64,000 nucleotides of DNA from positions 19,529,001 through 19,593,000 of the forward strand of contig JAPTOF010000006.1 of the NCBI GenBank assembly GCA_028554755.1. The letters are read 5' to 3'. Of this stretch, positions 40,709 through 53,546 are shown piece by piece (positions within the stretch are counted from its first letter, which is position 1; each line of letters starts with the position of its first letter). The position numbers were made by a program, and so were the translations under genes. The notes under the pieces were generated by a model. That model ran no database searches and was not told the origin of the DNA. It saw only the letters and a program-made list of their open reading frames with translations. Source of the DNA: Cordia subcordata (lineage: Eukaryota > Streptophyta > Magnoliopsida > Boraginales > Cordiaceae).

Positions 40709-43700
40709 CTAACCCACAATGCTATGAAGTTACCAAGATTTACATATGCTAATATTTGTGCTTGTGGGTGCGAAATTTTTACAAAATGAGACTTTACATC
40801 TAACATCATTAAAAATTGTAGTAAAAAGATATTCTTCCGTTCTTGCTTCATTGCTAAAAATCCTTCGATTTCTTTCAATACATATGTGGTAAATTGTTGC
40901 TCCAAGCAAGAATTTAAGGATGACAACCTTCAAGTTTTTTTCCAAGGCCCAAGGAGTTAAGTAATCATTGATGTCATCCCATCCAATCAAAATTTTCGGA
41001 ACCTTTAAAAGGCGTAGGCCACTCCTCCAAATCCTTCTTGTGAAGCTGCATGAGAAAAAGAGATGGTCTCTTATTTCACATCAAGGTGACAAAAGGTGCA
41101 AAGTGGGCTGATTTGAATTCCCCATTGGAGAAGTTTGTATGTTGTGTTGAGCTTATCCTTATAAGCTAGCCAAGCAATGAAACTATGTCTTGGATTGTGA
41201 ACTTTAAACCAAATCAGGTTACTACCACCAAAAGGTTCTCATTTGCAACGAGTTTGGTCCCAAGTGCGTTTGAAGGAAAATTGCCCATCCGGGGATAAGG
41301 ACCACAAAAACTTATCAATTCTATCATTTTCAAGAACAAATCTTGGGGGACTGATATGCATCAAATTGATGGGCTAATTCCATGCTCCATTTGAAAAGAT
41401 AGCACTCACCTTTGCCTTGTATGGAGGGATGGGTAAAGTGTTGCTCCAATGTTAAATGAGGTATCCATCTTCATGCCAACAATCATGCCAAAAGAATGTG
41501 TTATTTCTATCTCCAAGTTTGTGTTTAATGTACTTTTTTGCCTCCATCCAAAATTGAAGAAGTGTTTTGAGTATCCAACTAGCATCATGAGGGCATTGAA
41601 AGCTCCAAATGGGTTCACCTTTGAGATAGTTTGAGTGAATCCAACAACTCCAAAGAGAAGCTTTGCATGCATACATTCTCCAAAAATCTTAAGCATGTAA
41701 ATGAAGTTGATGTCCTCAAGTTTTCTTACCCCAAGGCCTCCTTCTTTATGTGGTAGACAAATGTCCTTCCATGCAACTTTTGGCCCCTTGTTTCTCCAAA
41801 GAAATGCCTTGATTTTGGTTTCAATTACTGCCATAACTCCTTTTGGAATGAGAATAACACTTGCCCAAAATGCAAAAATTTGCATGAGTGTGGATTTAAT
41901 AAGAATGAGCCTTCCCGCATAAGATAGCCATGAATTTGTCCAATGCTCAATTTTCCCTTTGATCTTCTCCAGGAGAGGCAAAAAATTAGATTTTCTCCGT
42001 TTCCTTGAGACCAAAGGAATCCCCAAATATCTCATTGGCAAGGTTCCTTCGTTGAAATCAATTTTGTCTAAGATGATTGCCTTTTCTTCATTTGACACAC
42101 CTCCCAAAAAGAGTAGAGAAGATGTGCAAAGTTTCCACAATGCAATTTATGGAGTTAATGTCACCTTTGCAAAAAATGAAAAGATCATCCGCAAAACAAA
42201 GATGATTGAGCTAAAGAGATGCACATTTCGGATGAAACCGAAATTCAAATTTGTCACCAAGGTTGTTAAGCAAACACGTGAGCACCTCCATGCAAATAAC
42301 AAAAAGATAGGGGGAAAGAGGGTCTCCTTGTTTAATTCCATTTGCTTCTCTAAAGAACCTTCAAGACCACCATTGATTGAGATGGAGTAGCTTGGTGATG
42401 TTATGCAAGCAATAATCCAATTCACAAACTTCTTGGGGAAACCAAATGCAATAAGTGCAATCTTAATAAAATTCCAATTGAGTGTGTCAAAAGCCTTCAT
42501 AATGTCAATTTTAAGTGCACATCTTGGAGAAATGTGCTTTCTAGAATAGCCTCTCAAAATATCATGTGCAATTAGGATGCTTTCATTGATGAGCCTATTC
42601 TTAACAAAAGCCGATTGGTTCCAAGAGTGATATGTTGCAAACAATCCTTGAGTCTATTTGCAATCAATTTGGAGATGCACTTATATATGGTGTTGCAACA
42701 AGAAATGGGTCTAAAGTCTTTCACCATGAAAGGGCTAGCAATCTTTGGAATAAGGGCAATGGTAGTAGCATTTACCTCTTTAAGTAGCTTGCAATTTTCA
42801 AAGAAAGAGATAATAGTTTTTGTAACATCATCCCCCACAATATCCCAAGTGGCCATGCTGAAGTGAGATGTATATCCATCTGGCCCTAGACTTTTATTTG
42901 GATTCAATGAGAAGAGAACTTACTTGACTTGCTCTTTTGTGATTGGGGTAATAAGTACTGCAATGGAATCTTCTTGAATGCTTTTCCCAATAATTTGTTT
43001 GATCCCTTCCACATTTGCCAAAGATTTTGTGTGTGTGCCAAGGAGGTTCTTGAAGTAATCAATAAACTCTTTCTTCACTTGATGCTCATTAACAAGAAAG
43101 TCCTCATTCTCCTTTTTGATAGCATGAATTGTGTTTTTGATTCTTTCTTTGATGGCATTATGGAAGAATATTGTATTTGCATCACCTTCTTTAAGCCAAG
43201 AAATCCTCGCTTTTTGATAGAGAATACCCTTATGAGTTGAATCAAGCTTCTCAATGTTCACAAGAGTATTCTTTTCCTCTTCAATAAGATGCTCCCCAAG
43301 ATTCCCATTAAGAATAGCTTGCTGAATCTTTCCAAGTTTTTCCTTGAGAATCCTAATTGCATTTGGAATTCCAGCAAAATGATCCTTGTCAAATTCATTG
43401 AGTGACCTTTTGAGAAGTTTTTGCTTTTGATAGAGATGTACATTGGAGTGCCAAAAACCCGTGCACTCCAACAATCAAGTACAATTTTTAGGAAGTGTTT
43501 ATGCTTAGACCAAACATTGAAGAATTTGAATGGTTTTGGCGAAGATGACCAAGTCTTCTATGTTTGTCAAATAAGTGGGCAATGATCTGAAACACCAGGG
43601 GTCTCCACCAAAAGGTATGCTTCGTTCAAAACTTGCATCCAATTGTCATTTCCAAAAGCTCTATTAATCTTACTTGCCATGAAGTTATCTTTCTTGCCTC

Positions 43701-44253
43701 GGTTACTCCATGTGAAATTTGGCCCAATGGATTGGATTTCATGAAGGTTAGATTGAGAAATACAGTTTTTGAAATCCCATGCACTTCTAGGGAAAGAATA
43801 GGAGTTTAATCTTTCACCACAATTAAGAATCTCATTGAAATCTCCCATAGCACAAAATAATCCTTTTTTACCCCAGCTACTCCATGAAATCAATTTTTTC
43901 CAAAGAGATTTTCTACCATAGCCTTATTTTTTCCATACACAAAAGCAACAATAATGGCAATTTTTGCATCTTCAAAGAAACATAGCATACCTTGGTCAAA
44001 AGTATCCATCACTTTGCATTTGATTTCTCGTTTCCAGAATAGGCAAAGTCTACCCTTTGTATGCTCATCCACAAAATTTGCAAAACCCATTCTATCAAAG
44101 GTAGATCTAATAGCAAGAGTACTATTATTGTTTACCACCTTGGTTTCCAAAATGCAAATGATGTCCAAGTGGTGTTTATTGATCAAAAGCTGGATGTTCT
44201 TTTCCTTATTAGGGGAATTAAGGCCCCTAATGTTCCATGAACTCAATATGATG
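40709..44253 (-). pseudogene. LINE-B' ORF2 (EN, RT, zf-RVT)
   Basis: Counterpart of 8475-12057. The ATG position reads ATC here, so the start codon is lost in this copy. EN: SSWNIRGLNSPNKEKN, ILETK, 'GDFNEILNCGERLN' near 43840 and GVSDHCPLI near 43580. WLKEGDANTIFFHNAI, NPNKSLGPDGYTSHFSMATW, NQSAFVKNRLINE, KIDIMKAFDTLNW, an intact FADD near 42185 (FAND in the left copy), YLGIPLVSRKRRK and zf-RVT near 41070-41110 follow. The end is at TAG 40709-40711. The ORF2-start hairpin is at 44213-44236. Multiple frameshifts. Confidence 0.87.
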
Positions 44254-44377
44254 ATTAGGTATAGGGGAAGAGCCTTCTGAGCCAAGAGGTGAATCTCCTG
44301 CATTAATAAGCTTCTCTTCATATTGTTTATCTTCCTTTGTGCCTTGCACCTCAAAATTCTGGATTTCCCCTTCTTCA

Positions 44378-44394
44378 ATTTCAATTTCACCATT
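44378..44394 (+). repeat. Target-site duplication of HL-3 (second copy 47098-47114)
   Basis: ATTTCAATTTCACCATT (17 bp) flanks HL-3 on both sides. The left arm near 8330-8350 has no insert there (with a 14-bp difference), so HL-3 entered B' after the inverted duplication. Confidence 0.95.
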
Positions 44395-44454
44395 TTTTTT
44401 TTTGCGAGGTAAGTAAGAGTTTTATAAAACGCAATTTGTACAAGGTACATATCA

Positions 44455-44509
44455 TTGCCCCTTAATCCAAGTAAACAATAGTACAAAACAAAGCTAGCTT
44501 AAGGGGCAA
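44455..44509 (-). other. HL-3 3' terminal hairpin
   Basis: TTGCCCCTTAA (44455-44465) and TTAAGGGGCAA (44499-44509) pair perfectly over 11 bp with a 33-nt loop, 51 nt before the poly(A). Relative to HL-1, the C of CCCCTC is T and its partner G is A, a compensated pair. Confidence 0.85.
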
Positions 44510-44583
44510 AGACATCAAAAACTAACATCAATAAGAGTCAAGGAAAAAGCTAATACAAAAATGACAAAACAAGAAAGAACATC

Positions 44584-46989
44584 TCAAGTGCCTTGACCAA
44601 TAGGAGTGGGAGATCTCCTTGCATGATCAACCTCTTGCCCACTCTCCTTAGCTTCTCCAATCACATTATCTTCAATTCCACCATCCTTATGACTAGCCAA
44701 GCCTTTTGGTTCATCAACCTTTTTCTTCTCATGATCATTCTTTCCAACGACATCCATATGTTCCACAACCTTATCAACTAAACCAAATTCTCTTCGGGTG
44801 GGATCAGCAACACAATTAGGCTCTTGAAAAGCAATGCATGTCTCATTATTTTCCTTGCCAATGCGATCTTCATTTGATTTGTTGCCATGATTAGTATCGG
44901 CATTTCCTTTATCAACCCTAAGAGCTTCAAATCGGTTAGAAGAATGTGCATGTGCATTGGTAGACTTGGTGACAAATTGCTGCCCCCTTTTATCCTCAAT
45001 CACCTTCCACTCATTTTAATAATGGAGTTTCCTAGCTTCATTTTCTTTCTTCTTATCAAGTGGCTTTTGAATCCCCATTGAGTTTTTTGGGCAAGAGTCA
45101 AGGTTGTGCCCAATCACTTTGCAACTATTGCATTTTAGAGGCTTCCATGCGTATTCAATATCAATCTTTGCCCAAGTACCATCTCTAAGTCAGACAAAGG
45201 TGTATTCCGGTAAATCCTTTTCAAGATAAACTTCAATACAAACTCGAGCAAACCCAACAAATGTACGCGATTGAGTGAGAGAATCCATTTGGAGAGGAGT
45301 ACCAATAGTGCTAGCAATATAACTAAGCCCCCTTCTAGTCATCAAACTACATGGTACATTTCTCAATTTCACCCAAAGAGGGATTTTATCCCATTCAAAG
45401 TTAAAAATTTGAGCATCCAAGTTCCATTTTCAAAGCAACAAGGGTCTAAAATTTACGTGCCATAATTGCTCAAGGGCTTTGTCACAAGCTTCCTCATTTT
45501 CAAATTGAAAGATAAATAGACCATTCAAGCAAGTCTTAATCTCAACATGACCAAACACTTTCCAATGGTAATCAACAAATTTTTGAATCAAGAAGAATGG
45601 AGGGGGTCTTTCAAGAATTTGACCAAGTAAACAATGCTTCCAACAATTATCTCCTTCCTCAAACACATCTTCGGGTGGAATAGCACCCCAAGTATTTTCA
45701 TATGCAATAGGTTCAAAGTATTCAAGTTTAAGAGGGTTCTCAATCTTACCAAGGTAATTGATTCTCCAATTAATATTGTTGGCCCAAGCATTAGGAGGAG
45801 CTTTAGAATCCTTGCTGCCTATCCCATTGAAAGTTCGTCCATGCTCATTTAGTTCAACTTTGCTATTCACGTGTGGTTGGGTAGAGGAAGAAAGCACATT
45901 TGTTTCCTTGCAATTTAAAAATGATGAGCTAGACGAGGAGTAAGCAGCCACTTCATTTGAGACATGCTTAGGTGGCTGATTAGTTTGAGATGTATTTGAC
46001 CAAGTGGGTAATGGAGGGAAACTTGAATTGCCTGCCATGTCATGCTCTTTTTGAGTTGTACCCATATATCCTCTGGACAGAGGGGAATATCCAGCTACAA
46101 CATTCGAAAATGAAGTTTTTTGACTGATAGGAAGATTCCCATGGAAAAGACTATTGCCCGATGGATAATGATGTGTTGTCGAGTCAATAAGGCATGGGAG
46201 GATAGAGGGACGGCTGTCTTGTTTTTGTCCAAGATAGAAGCAACTTTGACCAGCAAAAGGATCGACTTTTTCATCAATAGATGTGGAACTTTGCAAAACT
46301 CTTTGTCCAGCGGTTAAAAGATTGTCTTCTTGGGCCTCCTATACCTTTTCTTCATCAACCCCGGTAGAGAAAGCAAAGACATTTTGAGCATGAAAATTCC
46401 TGGAGCTTCCATACGAATCAAGGGGAAGACTTTGGTTTGAAGCCAAAATGTTGTTTCCCTTGCTATGAGGATGAGAACAAGTACCATATTACAAGGGGGA
46501 AACAATGCCACAATGGGCTATAGTAATTTCGGCCTTCGAAGCTTCTTCTTGAACAAGATCCTTTGAGCATGAAGAAGAAGGAGAAGAATGGAAATTACCA
46601 ATGCCACCCATGGCTTGAGCACTAACCCGATTTGATGTTGACTCTTTATGACTAGAAGAAATGGGATCTACGTGGATTTGGCTTGAACCCGAGGAAAAAT
46701 CACAAGCAAACCCTTTGGAGGAAGAAGCACCATTCTTGGTCAAGCTTTTCACGAGCTTTCTCTTTACTTCATCAAGATTATTTTCCAGCTTTTTAATGCA
46801 AGTACAGGGGGAAGATTCAGCCGAGCTAGACAAAGCATTATTGATGGTATCACAAGTTTCCTTAAGCTCCATGTACAAATCCATTGTGTACTCACCATCA
46901 TCATCTTCAAAATTTTCATGATCATATTTGGATGCTAATCGAGCACTTTTCCTAGTTTTTGCGGTATTAGATCTTTTCTTTTTGCCCAT
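44584..46989 (-). pseudogene. HL-3 ORF1-type protein (DUF4283-like, CCHC knuckle)
   Basis: 802 codons in a single frame with several nonsense codons (near 46488, 45428, 45190 and 45017, among others) but no frameshift. MGKKKRSNTAKTRKSARLAS starts it at 46989. The Ser-rich region holds EHDMAGNSSFPPLPTW near 46030, then NAWANNINW, WGAIPPEDVFEEGDNCWKHC, DUF4283 (FFLIQKFVDYHWKVFGHVEI, WHVNFRPLLL, GTPLQMDSLTQSRTFVGFAR) and an intact knuckle CNSCKVIGHNLDSC near 45095-45140. The C-terminus NRFEALRVDKGN recalls the FEAL box of LINE ORF1s. It ends PTPIGQGT with TGA at 44584-44586. Groups with HL-1 and HL-4. Confidence 0.88.
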
Positions 46990-47114
46990 TTAGGATGGAA
47001 AGGAAGGGGGAATGTTGGTGTAAAAGGTGGTCAAAGGTAGAAGGTGGTGGTCAAGTTAGAGAGTGGTGAGAGCATTTGTTTTTAGAGAGAGAAACATATT
47101 TCAATTTCACCATT

Positions 47115-48925
47115 AAGTGCATTGAAGTGGTTCCTGTGAAGGATAGAAGAATTTGCTTCCCAGGAAGATTGTGTAGGCCGAGAATCTTCTTTGGATGGAG
47201 AGTTTGAGTTCAAGTTAGGTGTTATCTTGTTAACTTGTTCCCTTTGTGTATTTCTTTTTCCAAATACCTTCCATTCAAATTGGGTACCCATTTTTTGCTT
47301 TGGAATGATTCTTTGTTGTTGGAGTGGCAATGTTGGAGCTTACATTTGTGGTTTCAGCTTCAGCGGACAAGCTTCCTCTAAGTGTCCCACCATTTTACGA
47401 TGCATGCATTTTTAGGGCTTCCAAGCATACTCCACTTCAACTTTTGCCCTTGATCCATCTCTAAGTTTAGGATAAATGGTGTCCGGAAGGTTTTCCTCAA
47501 GATTAACTTCAATGCAAAGCCTAGCATATTCCAAATTCCTACGAGCTTCAGTTAAGGCATCCATTTGAATAGGGGTTCCAATAAAAGATGTAACATAGCC
47601 AAGACCACGTTTTGACCATAAGCTCATAGGAACATCTCTTAACTTCACCCAAATAGGACTTTGTTGCATTTCAAGTTAATGTATACAAGAGTCTTCCTTC
47701 TTAAACTTAAAAATGTAGAGTCCTTTCCCTTTGCTTATAATGTCAACTCTACCAAATCTCCACCATGCCATTTCAACCATACTTCTAATCATATGAAAGG
47801 GTGGGGGTGCTCCAAGAAATTGACCAACAAGACATTGTGCCCAAAGATTCTCCCCTTTATATAAGTCTTCCCGGGGGTCCTCAACTTCTCTAACTCCTTC
47901 TATAATTTTGGCTTCAAATTCTTTTTCAATGTGCAAATTGGTGCTAATATGCTCAGCAAAATCATTGCCCCAATCAAGTGATGGATTACTAGTTGTAGGA
48001 ACATACCTAAGTCGTTTTGCCCAAGTATTTTGATGGCTAACTGTTCCTTCATTTTTCTTTGTTCGCAAAGCCGGGCTTTGTTCATTTTGAGTTGAAGCTC
48101 TCTAGTCTCTTTCATTTAAATTGTTGCATTGTGAAGTCAAGTTAACATGGCCTTCTATTGTTGAGTTGGCCATTTTTGCTGATTTGGCCACCAAATCATC
48201 ATCTTCACTCCTTGTTATGTTTCGACCGAGTGGTGGAAATTGATCATAAGGCAAGTGATTTGAAATTTGTGGGCCATCTATTTCTCCACCAACTTTTTGA
48301 GTTGTTGACTTAGGATTGGTAAGTGGTGCCAAGTCAGCCTTTGTGTAAGAAAAGGTACCAAGCTTTTTATTAGAGCTCTCAATACTTGGTTCGAAATCCA
48401 AATGTCCATTGCGTAATAACCTTCGTTCTCCTTCTTCCTTGTTCTTGGCACCCGAAGTCATTTCCATGGAAGAGCCATCATCTCTTTTTCCAATCTCTTC
48501 AAATAATGGATTAACCGTGGTTGGTGATGCAAGCAATGACTTAGCAATTTCCATTTCAGCAAGCTCCTTTGGTGAAGGAGGATCATTCCAATCACTTTAA
48601 GGATGAGTTATCTTTGCTTTTGAACTTTGAAGGAGTGTGTTGACAAGTTTGGCTTTTGAAGAGTTTAGCTCCTTTTCATATTCATTGTATGTCTTACCAG
48701 AGTTTACAGCTTCATAAACTTCTTTAAGCTCTTTTGAGGTTAAGGAAGCATCTTCGCTATCAAGGGAGTGCGAAGAGGCCGACTCAACCACATCGGCCAA
48801 AGAAATCTTCTTTATGATTTTAGAGCTTGAGTTTGTTGGAGAATCCTTTGAAGTTTTTTGTGCATTTAAGCGAGCACTAGTGTGCATGTAGATGAGGAAC
48901 CCTTCTTCTTCTTGTTATTTGCCAT
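47115..48925 (-). pseudogene. LINE-B' ORF1, right-arm copy
   Basis: Counterpart of 6459-8340. MANNKKKKGF at 48925 is followed by a short frame change, then TSARLNAQKTSKDSPTNSSS, YDQFPPLGRN, DDLVAKSAKMA, QCLVGQFLGAPPPFHMIRSM, a deletion after FKKEDSC that fuses to QQSPIWVKLRDVPMSLWSKR (near 47670), EVEYAWKP and a stop where the left copy has Ser/Lys codons. The knuckle near 47395 keeps CMHRKMVGHLEEAC, its second Cys being Arg. HL-3 inserted near the C-terminus; the last codons are at 44254-44377. Confidence 0.84.
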
Positions 48926-49129
48926 AATTCGAAAGAGCTTGCAAGAACCAAAGTACAAAGATGTTTTCTAAAGTATTGATTTAAAGTGAAGTGAAAAAGT
49001 GGTGGAGAAAGGTTGAAATGTGGTGAAGTATGACGGCGTAAAGGTGGCTGAGTGTTAGATGTTTAGTGAGAGGTGAGAGCATTTCGGGTAAAGTGAGAGA
49101 AAACTAGCCAAGTAGGAAAAATGCAATCC

Positions 49130-50486
49130 TTGATGAGCTTGAGATCAAGGTAGGTAATCTCCCCTTCCGCTATTTGGGTATTCCACTTGTAATGAGGAAA
49201 CTTCGCAAGGCCGATTACTACCCACTTTTGGAAAAAATCACAAAGAAGATTGAGCATTGGACAACAAATTGGCTTTCTTTTGCTGGACGGGTTCTTCTCA
49301 TCAAATCTACATTTGTCCAAATTTATTCATATTGGGCTGGTGTTTTCCTCGTCCCCAAAGGGGTCATTGCAATAATTGAAAAGAAGTTTAAAGCCTTCCT
49401 TTGGAGAAACATTGGAGCAAAAGTTGCTTGGAAAGATATTTGCTTACCTCATGAAGAAGGGGGTCTTGGAATTAGAAGAATTCTAGAAATTAATGAAACC
49501 ATCATGCAAAAAAAATTTTGGAGAATATATGCATTCAGGGATACACTTTGGAGCTCTTGGGTTAATAAGAATTACATCAAGGATGGTTCCATTTGGACCT
49601 TCATCATTCCAAATGATCTTAGTTGGATAATGAAGAATTTGTTCAAATGCCGCAATATTGCTCAAGAGAACATCAAACATATTATTGGGAATGGCAAGGA
49701 TACACATTTTTGGCTGGACACTTGGCACCCGAAAGGAAATATTGGATCATCATGGCATAACATCTTCCTCCATCCTCCTCTCTATGCAAAGGTTAGTGAT
49801 GTCTACAATCATAATGGATGGAGTTGGCCTTCCTACCTTTCCAATTTCAATGCACCTACCTATCAACTTGAAGAAGGAAAATCTGATTCCTTTTGCTGGA
49901 ATTTATCTCTAAATGGTGAGTTCTCTTTTAAACACACTTGGGAGTTAATTAGATTCAAGGGATATAAGATCAATTGGCACAATATTGTTTGGTTCAAAGG
50001 ACATTCACCTAGACATGCTTTCTTCTGTTGGCTTACTTTCTTAGATAGGCTCAACACAAAGTTTCGAATCCTTCACTGGGGAATCAACATTAACCCCACT
50101 TGCTCATTTTGCAATTTGGAATGTGAAACTATAGACCACCTATTTTTTGAATTTAGCTTCACAAGAAGAATATGGAAGAAGGGCTTGCAACTCATTTTTG
50201 TCAAAGAGCCATTGTTTGCATGGGATAAGATTGTGGATTTTCTCACCCCATTTGCACTCAAAAAGAATTTGAAGGCAACCATTTTGAAGCACTACTTGGA
50301 AGCCACCATCTATCATATATGGAAGGAAAGAAATAGCCGTGTTTTCAGCATAAATGCAAAAATCGAAGACCAAATCTTCTCCAATATAGATGTCCGTATC
50401 TAATGTATTTTGGGAAAAAGTTCACTTCCAATTGTTTAAACAAAGCCATATGTAAATCATGGAAATTAGAAGAAATTCTTGTATAG
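49130..50486 (+). pseudogene. LINE-A' ORF2, C-terminal half (thumb, zf-RVT), largely open
   Basis: 409 codons are open from 49174 to 50403: MGIPLVMRKLRKADYYPLLE, WTTNWLSFAGRVLLIKS, WSWPSYLSNFNAPTYQLEEG, NGEFSFKHTWELI, zf-RVT CSFCNLECETIDHLFFEFSF near 50100-50155 (the last ligand Cys of the FFECSF type is Phe), IYHIWKERNSRVF. A slip near 50400 shifts out CKSWKLEEILV with TAG at 50484-50486. No RNase H follows. Confidence 0.88.
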
Positions 50487-50671
50487 AGGCTGAACTATTT
50501 TGTTCTCTTTGTAAATTCTTTCACTCTTAATGAAATTCTTACTTACTTCGCAAAAAAAAAAAAACCTTTGACCCATCCTTTTTTTTTTGTGGGGCAAGTA
50601 TGTTGTATTCATTAAAAGCCAAAAATATTTACAAGTACAATCAAGACATTAGTAAAGTACATTGTCAAGAT

Positions 50672-53251
50672 AAGTGTCCAACCATCTTAAAAAGTTAACT
50701 TTGGATGAGAATTTTTCTCTCTCTTGAAAAATGCTCTCCCTTCTCTCTAGCAACTCCACCCATTAACCATCTTCCACCACCATTGACCACCATTTTCACC
50801 GCCACCCATGGGCAAAAAGAAACGTTCTTCTACATCCAAAACACGTAAAAGTGCTAAGTTAGCTTCCAAACTTGACCATGGTAGCTATGAAGAGGAAGAA
50901 GATTATACCATGGATTCTATAATGGAGCTCAGAGAAGTTTGCAAAAAGGTCCACTCTTGTTCGTCTAAGAAGTCTTCTTCTTCCTCTAGTCCTTTGATGT
51001 ATAAGCTCGAAGAAAATCTGGACATGGCCAAACAAGAGCTTGTTCAAAGCCTAATAAGGAAGAACCGCGACCTATCTTCTAGATCCTCTCCTTCCTCTCC
51101 CATGGTTGAAGTTAGTCTAAACCATTTAGTGCACAGTTCGGCAAATGAAAATAGTAAAAAAGCTCACGGGATTGATGCTCTACATTCAGACGCTGGTTTT
51201 GGTTCAGGTCACGACTTCCCTTTCTCCCCCACACACAATGGGTGTCATTCTACTTCTCAATGCTTGAAGAATATTTTGCTTGCTCCTAAATCTGATTTTC
51301 AACAAGCATTTGGTGTTGTTTCGACCAAAGAAAATGCTCTTATTAAAGCTCAAAATGCTGTTGAAGACGAAAGAGAAAATGAGGAGGCAAAGTCTTTACC
51401 GTTGGACATTTCTCTTTACCTCTTGGTCCCTCTATTCCAGCTGCTTTTCCAGGTGCTGACCCTAGCACTCCTATTTCGACAATTCATCATCCTTTTCCAG
51501 CTTTGGATAGCCCGCACTATTTTTCTTATTCAAAAACACTCCCAAAATCTTTTGATTTCCCTTTAAATCAACGTGGCTTGGCTGGTCAAGTTTGTCTTTC
51601 GGCCAACTCATCTAGTCATGCCGACATGGCTGCCAAGTCACCTTTGTTATGTAACCCAAATGCCTCCTCAAATGCTCACTTTTCAACCCCTCATGCATGG
51701 ATGACCAGAAGCTTACACTCAAGCCATGCATACTTAAACTCCCCCTCTCATGAGGAATTATTGCCCCAAGTACAAAAGAAGATACACAAAATTATTGTCA
51801 TGAATTTCCCTCTCTTTCACATGCTTACCTTCGCCAAAAACATGCTTCTTCAACATTGAGAGCTTCAAGGTCAATGCCACATTCCACTTTTGAGCAAGAT
51901 AAAGTTAACAATCCTCCTCCACAAGCATGGAACACTCCAAAAGATTGGCAAGGCACCTACATTGGTAACCTCTCTCACTCTACTAAGCTTAACTTCATTT
52001 CTCCCTTTGAAGAGAATAGTTTTATTGGGGCTATCCCTTCCGAGGAAGTCTACCTTGAAGGAGATGTTTACTCTAAGCATTGTCTTATTGGGCAATTTCT
52101 TGGTAAACCCCCCCCTTTTTTCTCATTAAAAGAATGGTGGATGTTCATTGGCGTTCGTTTGGAAAGGTTGAATTAAATCCGCCGAAAACGGACTCTTTGT
52201 TTTCAAGTTTGAAAATGAAGCTTATTGTGAGCAAGTTCTTGAACAAATGTGGCATGTGCACCATCGCCCGCTTCTTCTTAGGAGATGGGACTCTAATGCT
52301 CAACTTTTGCAATTTAGTTGTGATAAGGTACCACTTTGGATAAAGCTCCATAACGTCCCATGCTCTTTGATCACCACAAGGGGACTTAGCTATGTGGCAA
52401 GCACTCTTGGAAATCCTATTCAAATGGATAAATTGACGGAATCCCGCACCTTTGTTGGCTTTGCCCGTGTTTGTGTGGAAATGGATCTTTCAAAGGATCT
52501 CCCGGACTCTACCTTTGTGAAGCTTAGAAATGAAGATTAGGCAAAAATAGAAGTTGAATATGCTTGGAAGCCTATTGTTTGTTCTTCTTGCAAAATTGTT
52601 GGGTATAACCTTTCCTTATGTCCAAATGCCCCAAAAGAAAATGCTTCCCGACAACCCCCCATTTCTAAAAAGAAGGAGGGAGAATGGAAGAATTCAAGAC
52701 CAAAGAAAGTATGGAGAAAAACAAATGTTGTGTACCCTACACCATTTGCGAGTGTTGCTTTGAAACCGAAGGATGACGAAGTCTTAAATAAGAGCAATGG
52801 CCCATTAGCCTCAACAATCAAAGGTCCTAAGGAGGGTAATAGCTTTGCTGTCCTTGAAAAGTTTGATGAAATCCCAAATGGGGCACTTGTTATGAGAAAG
52901 GTCGAAATGAAGAATATTGCAAATGTGGCTGCCACACCAAATGACCAGCTTAAAAATACTGAAATTCAGGAGCAAATGATTGCTCAGGAGGGTGTTGTTG
53001 ATGGCGATTTTGCTGGAAATTCTTTTGATGTGCCATCTACCTCACCACATACTCTTGACACTTGATTCCTTTTGTCTTGCTTCGGATTTCTCTTCTTTAA
53101 ATTGTTGTTGCTGTTTTCTTTTTATTGTCTTGATTCATGCCCCTCAAATCTAGACATGGGTTTAGATTGTCATATCAAATGATTTGAGGGGTTTTGCATG
53201 TACTTTTACAAATTTGTGATGAAATATATCTTTCTTACCCCGCAAAAAAAA
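50672..53251 (+). mobile_element. Half-LINE HL-1', right-arm copy
   Basis: Plus-strand counterpart of HL-1, flanked by AAGTACATTGTCAAGAT at 50655-50671 and 53252-53268, poly(A) 53244-53253. The 3' hairpin arms are CCCCTCAAATC (53140-53150) and GATTTGAGGGG (53181-53191), conserved. Confidence 0.9.
50808..53065 (+). pseudogene. HL-1' ORF1-type protein, right-arm copy
   Basis: MGKKKRSSTSKTRKSAKLAS at 50808. 252 codons are open; then a frame change near 51400 (SLPLDIS in place of SLPAGHF) not present in the left copy, SSSHADMAAKSPLL near 51615, QAWNTPKDWQGTYIGN near 51925, GAIPSEEVYLEGD and HCLIGQFLGKPP. A second slip precedes WHVHHRPLLLRRW at 52247. The knuckle reads CSSCKIVGYNLSLC, with Tyr for His as in the left copy. 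The C-terminus reads through where the left copy has a stop and ends TSPHTLDT with TGA at 53063-53065. Confidence 0.87.
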
Positions 53252-53460
53252 AAGTACATTGTCAAGATTCCAAGATTTACATAAGGATTTGTTCAATCTA
53301 TTGGGTATAAATTTCCTACCAAGAGAAAGTTTGACCCTTACTTCATTGTAGATAGTATCAAAAATATTCTCCTCTGAGCGAAATAAACCATTGAAGATCC
53401 GATCATTTCTCTCCATCCAAATATTATAAAGAGTGGCTCCAAAAAGATGCTTAATGATGT
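53252..53460 (-). pseudogene. LINE-D' ORF2, C-terminal end
   Basis: Encodes MERNDRIFNGLFRSEENIFD through CKSWNLDNVL, continuing to a stop in the 3' piece beyond HL-1'. Upstream codons lie beyond LINE-C at 58088. Confidence 0.85.
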
Positions 53461-53546
53461 TTTTTTTTTGCAGGGCAAGTAAAATTAGTAATATTCCATC
53501 AAATCAAAAGTTTACATGTACAAAAGATGTGAAGAAAGACAAGTAC

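Larger units (their letters stand above)
44395..47097 (-). mobile_element. Half-LINE HL-3: ORF1-only retroelement, right-arm specific
   Basis: A 2.70 kb complete insertion with 17-bp target-site duplications. 5' end tttctctctctaaaaacaaa near 47090, ORF1-type frame 46989-44584, 3' tail with hairpin 44455-44509, terminus tcttacttacctcgc and poly(A) (poly(T) 44395-44403). No ORF2. It postdates the duplication, so half-LINEs kept moving after it. Confidence 0.92.
40641..49113 (-). mobile_element. LINE-B', right-arm copy, interrupted by half-LINE HL-3
   Basis: Minus-strand counterpart of LINE-B, bounded by AGGAAAAATGCAATCC at 40625-40640 and 49114-49129, poly(T) 40641-40648. The extra length relative to LINE-B is explained by HL-3 at 44395-47097. 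A deletion of about 45 bp near 42110 removes part of the segment between FADD and YLGIPLVSRK. Confidence 0.9.
38827..50563 (+). mobile_element. LINE-A', right-arm copy, split by LINE-B'
   Basis: Plus-strand counterpart of LINE-A: 38827-40640 and 49114-50563, with B' between and poly(A) 50552-50563. The 3' UTR ends cactcttaatgaaattcttacttacttcgc, the clearest example of the LINE 3' terminus in the window. Confidence 0.88.
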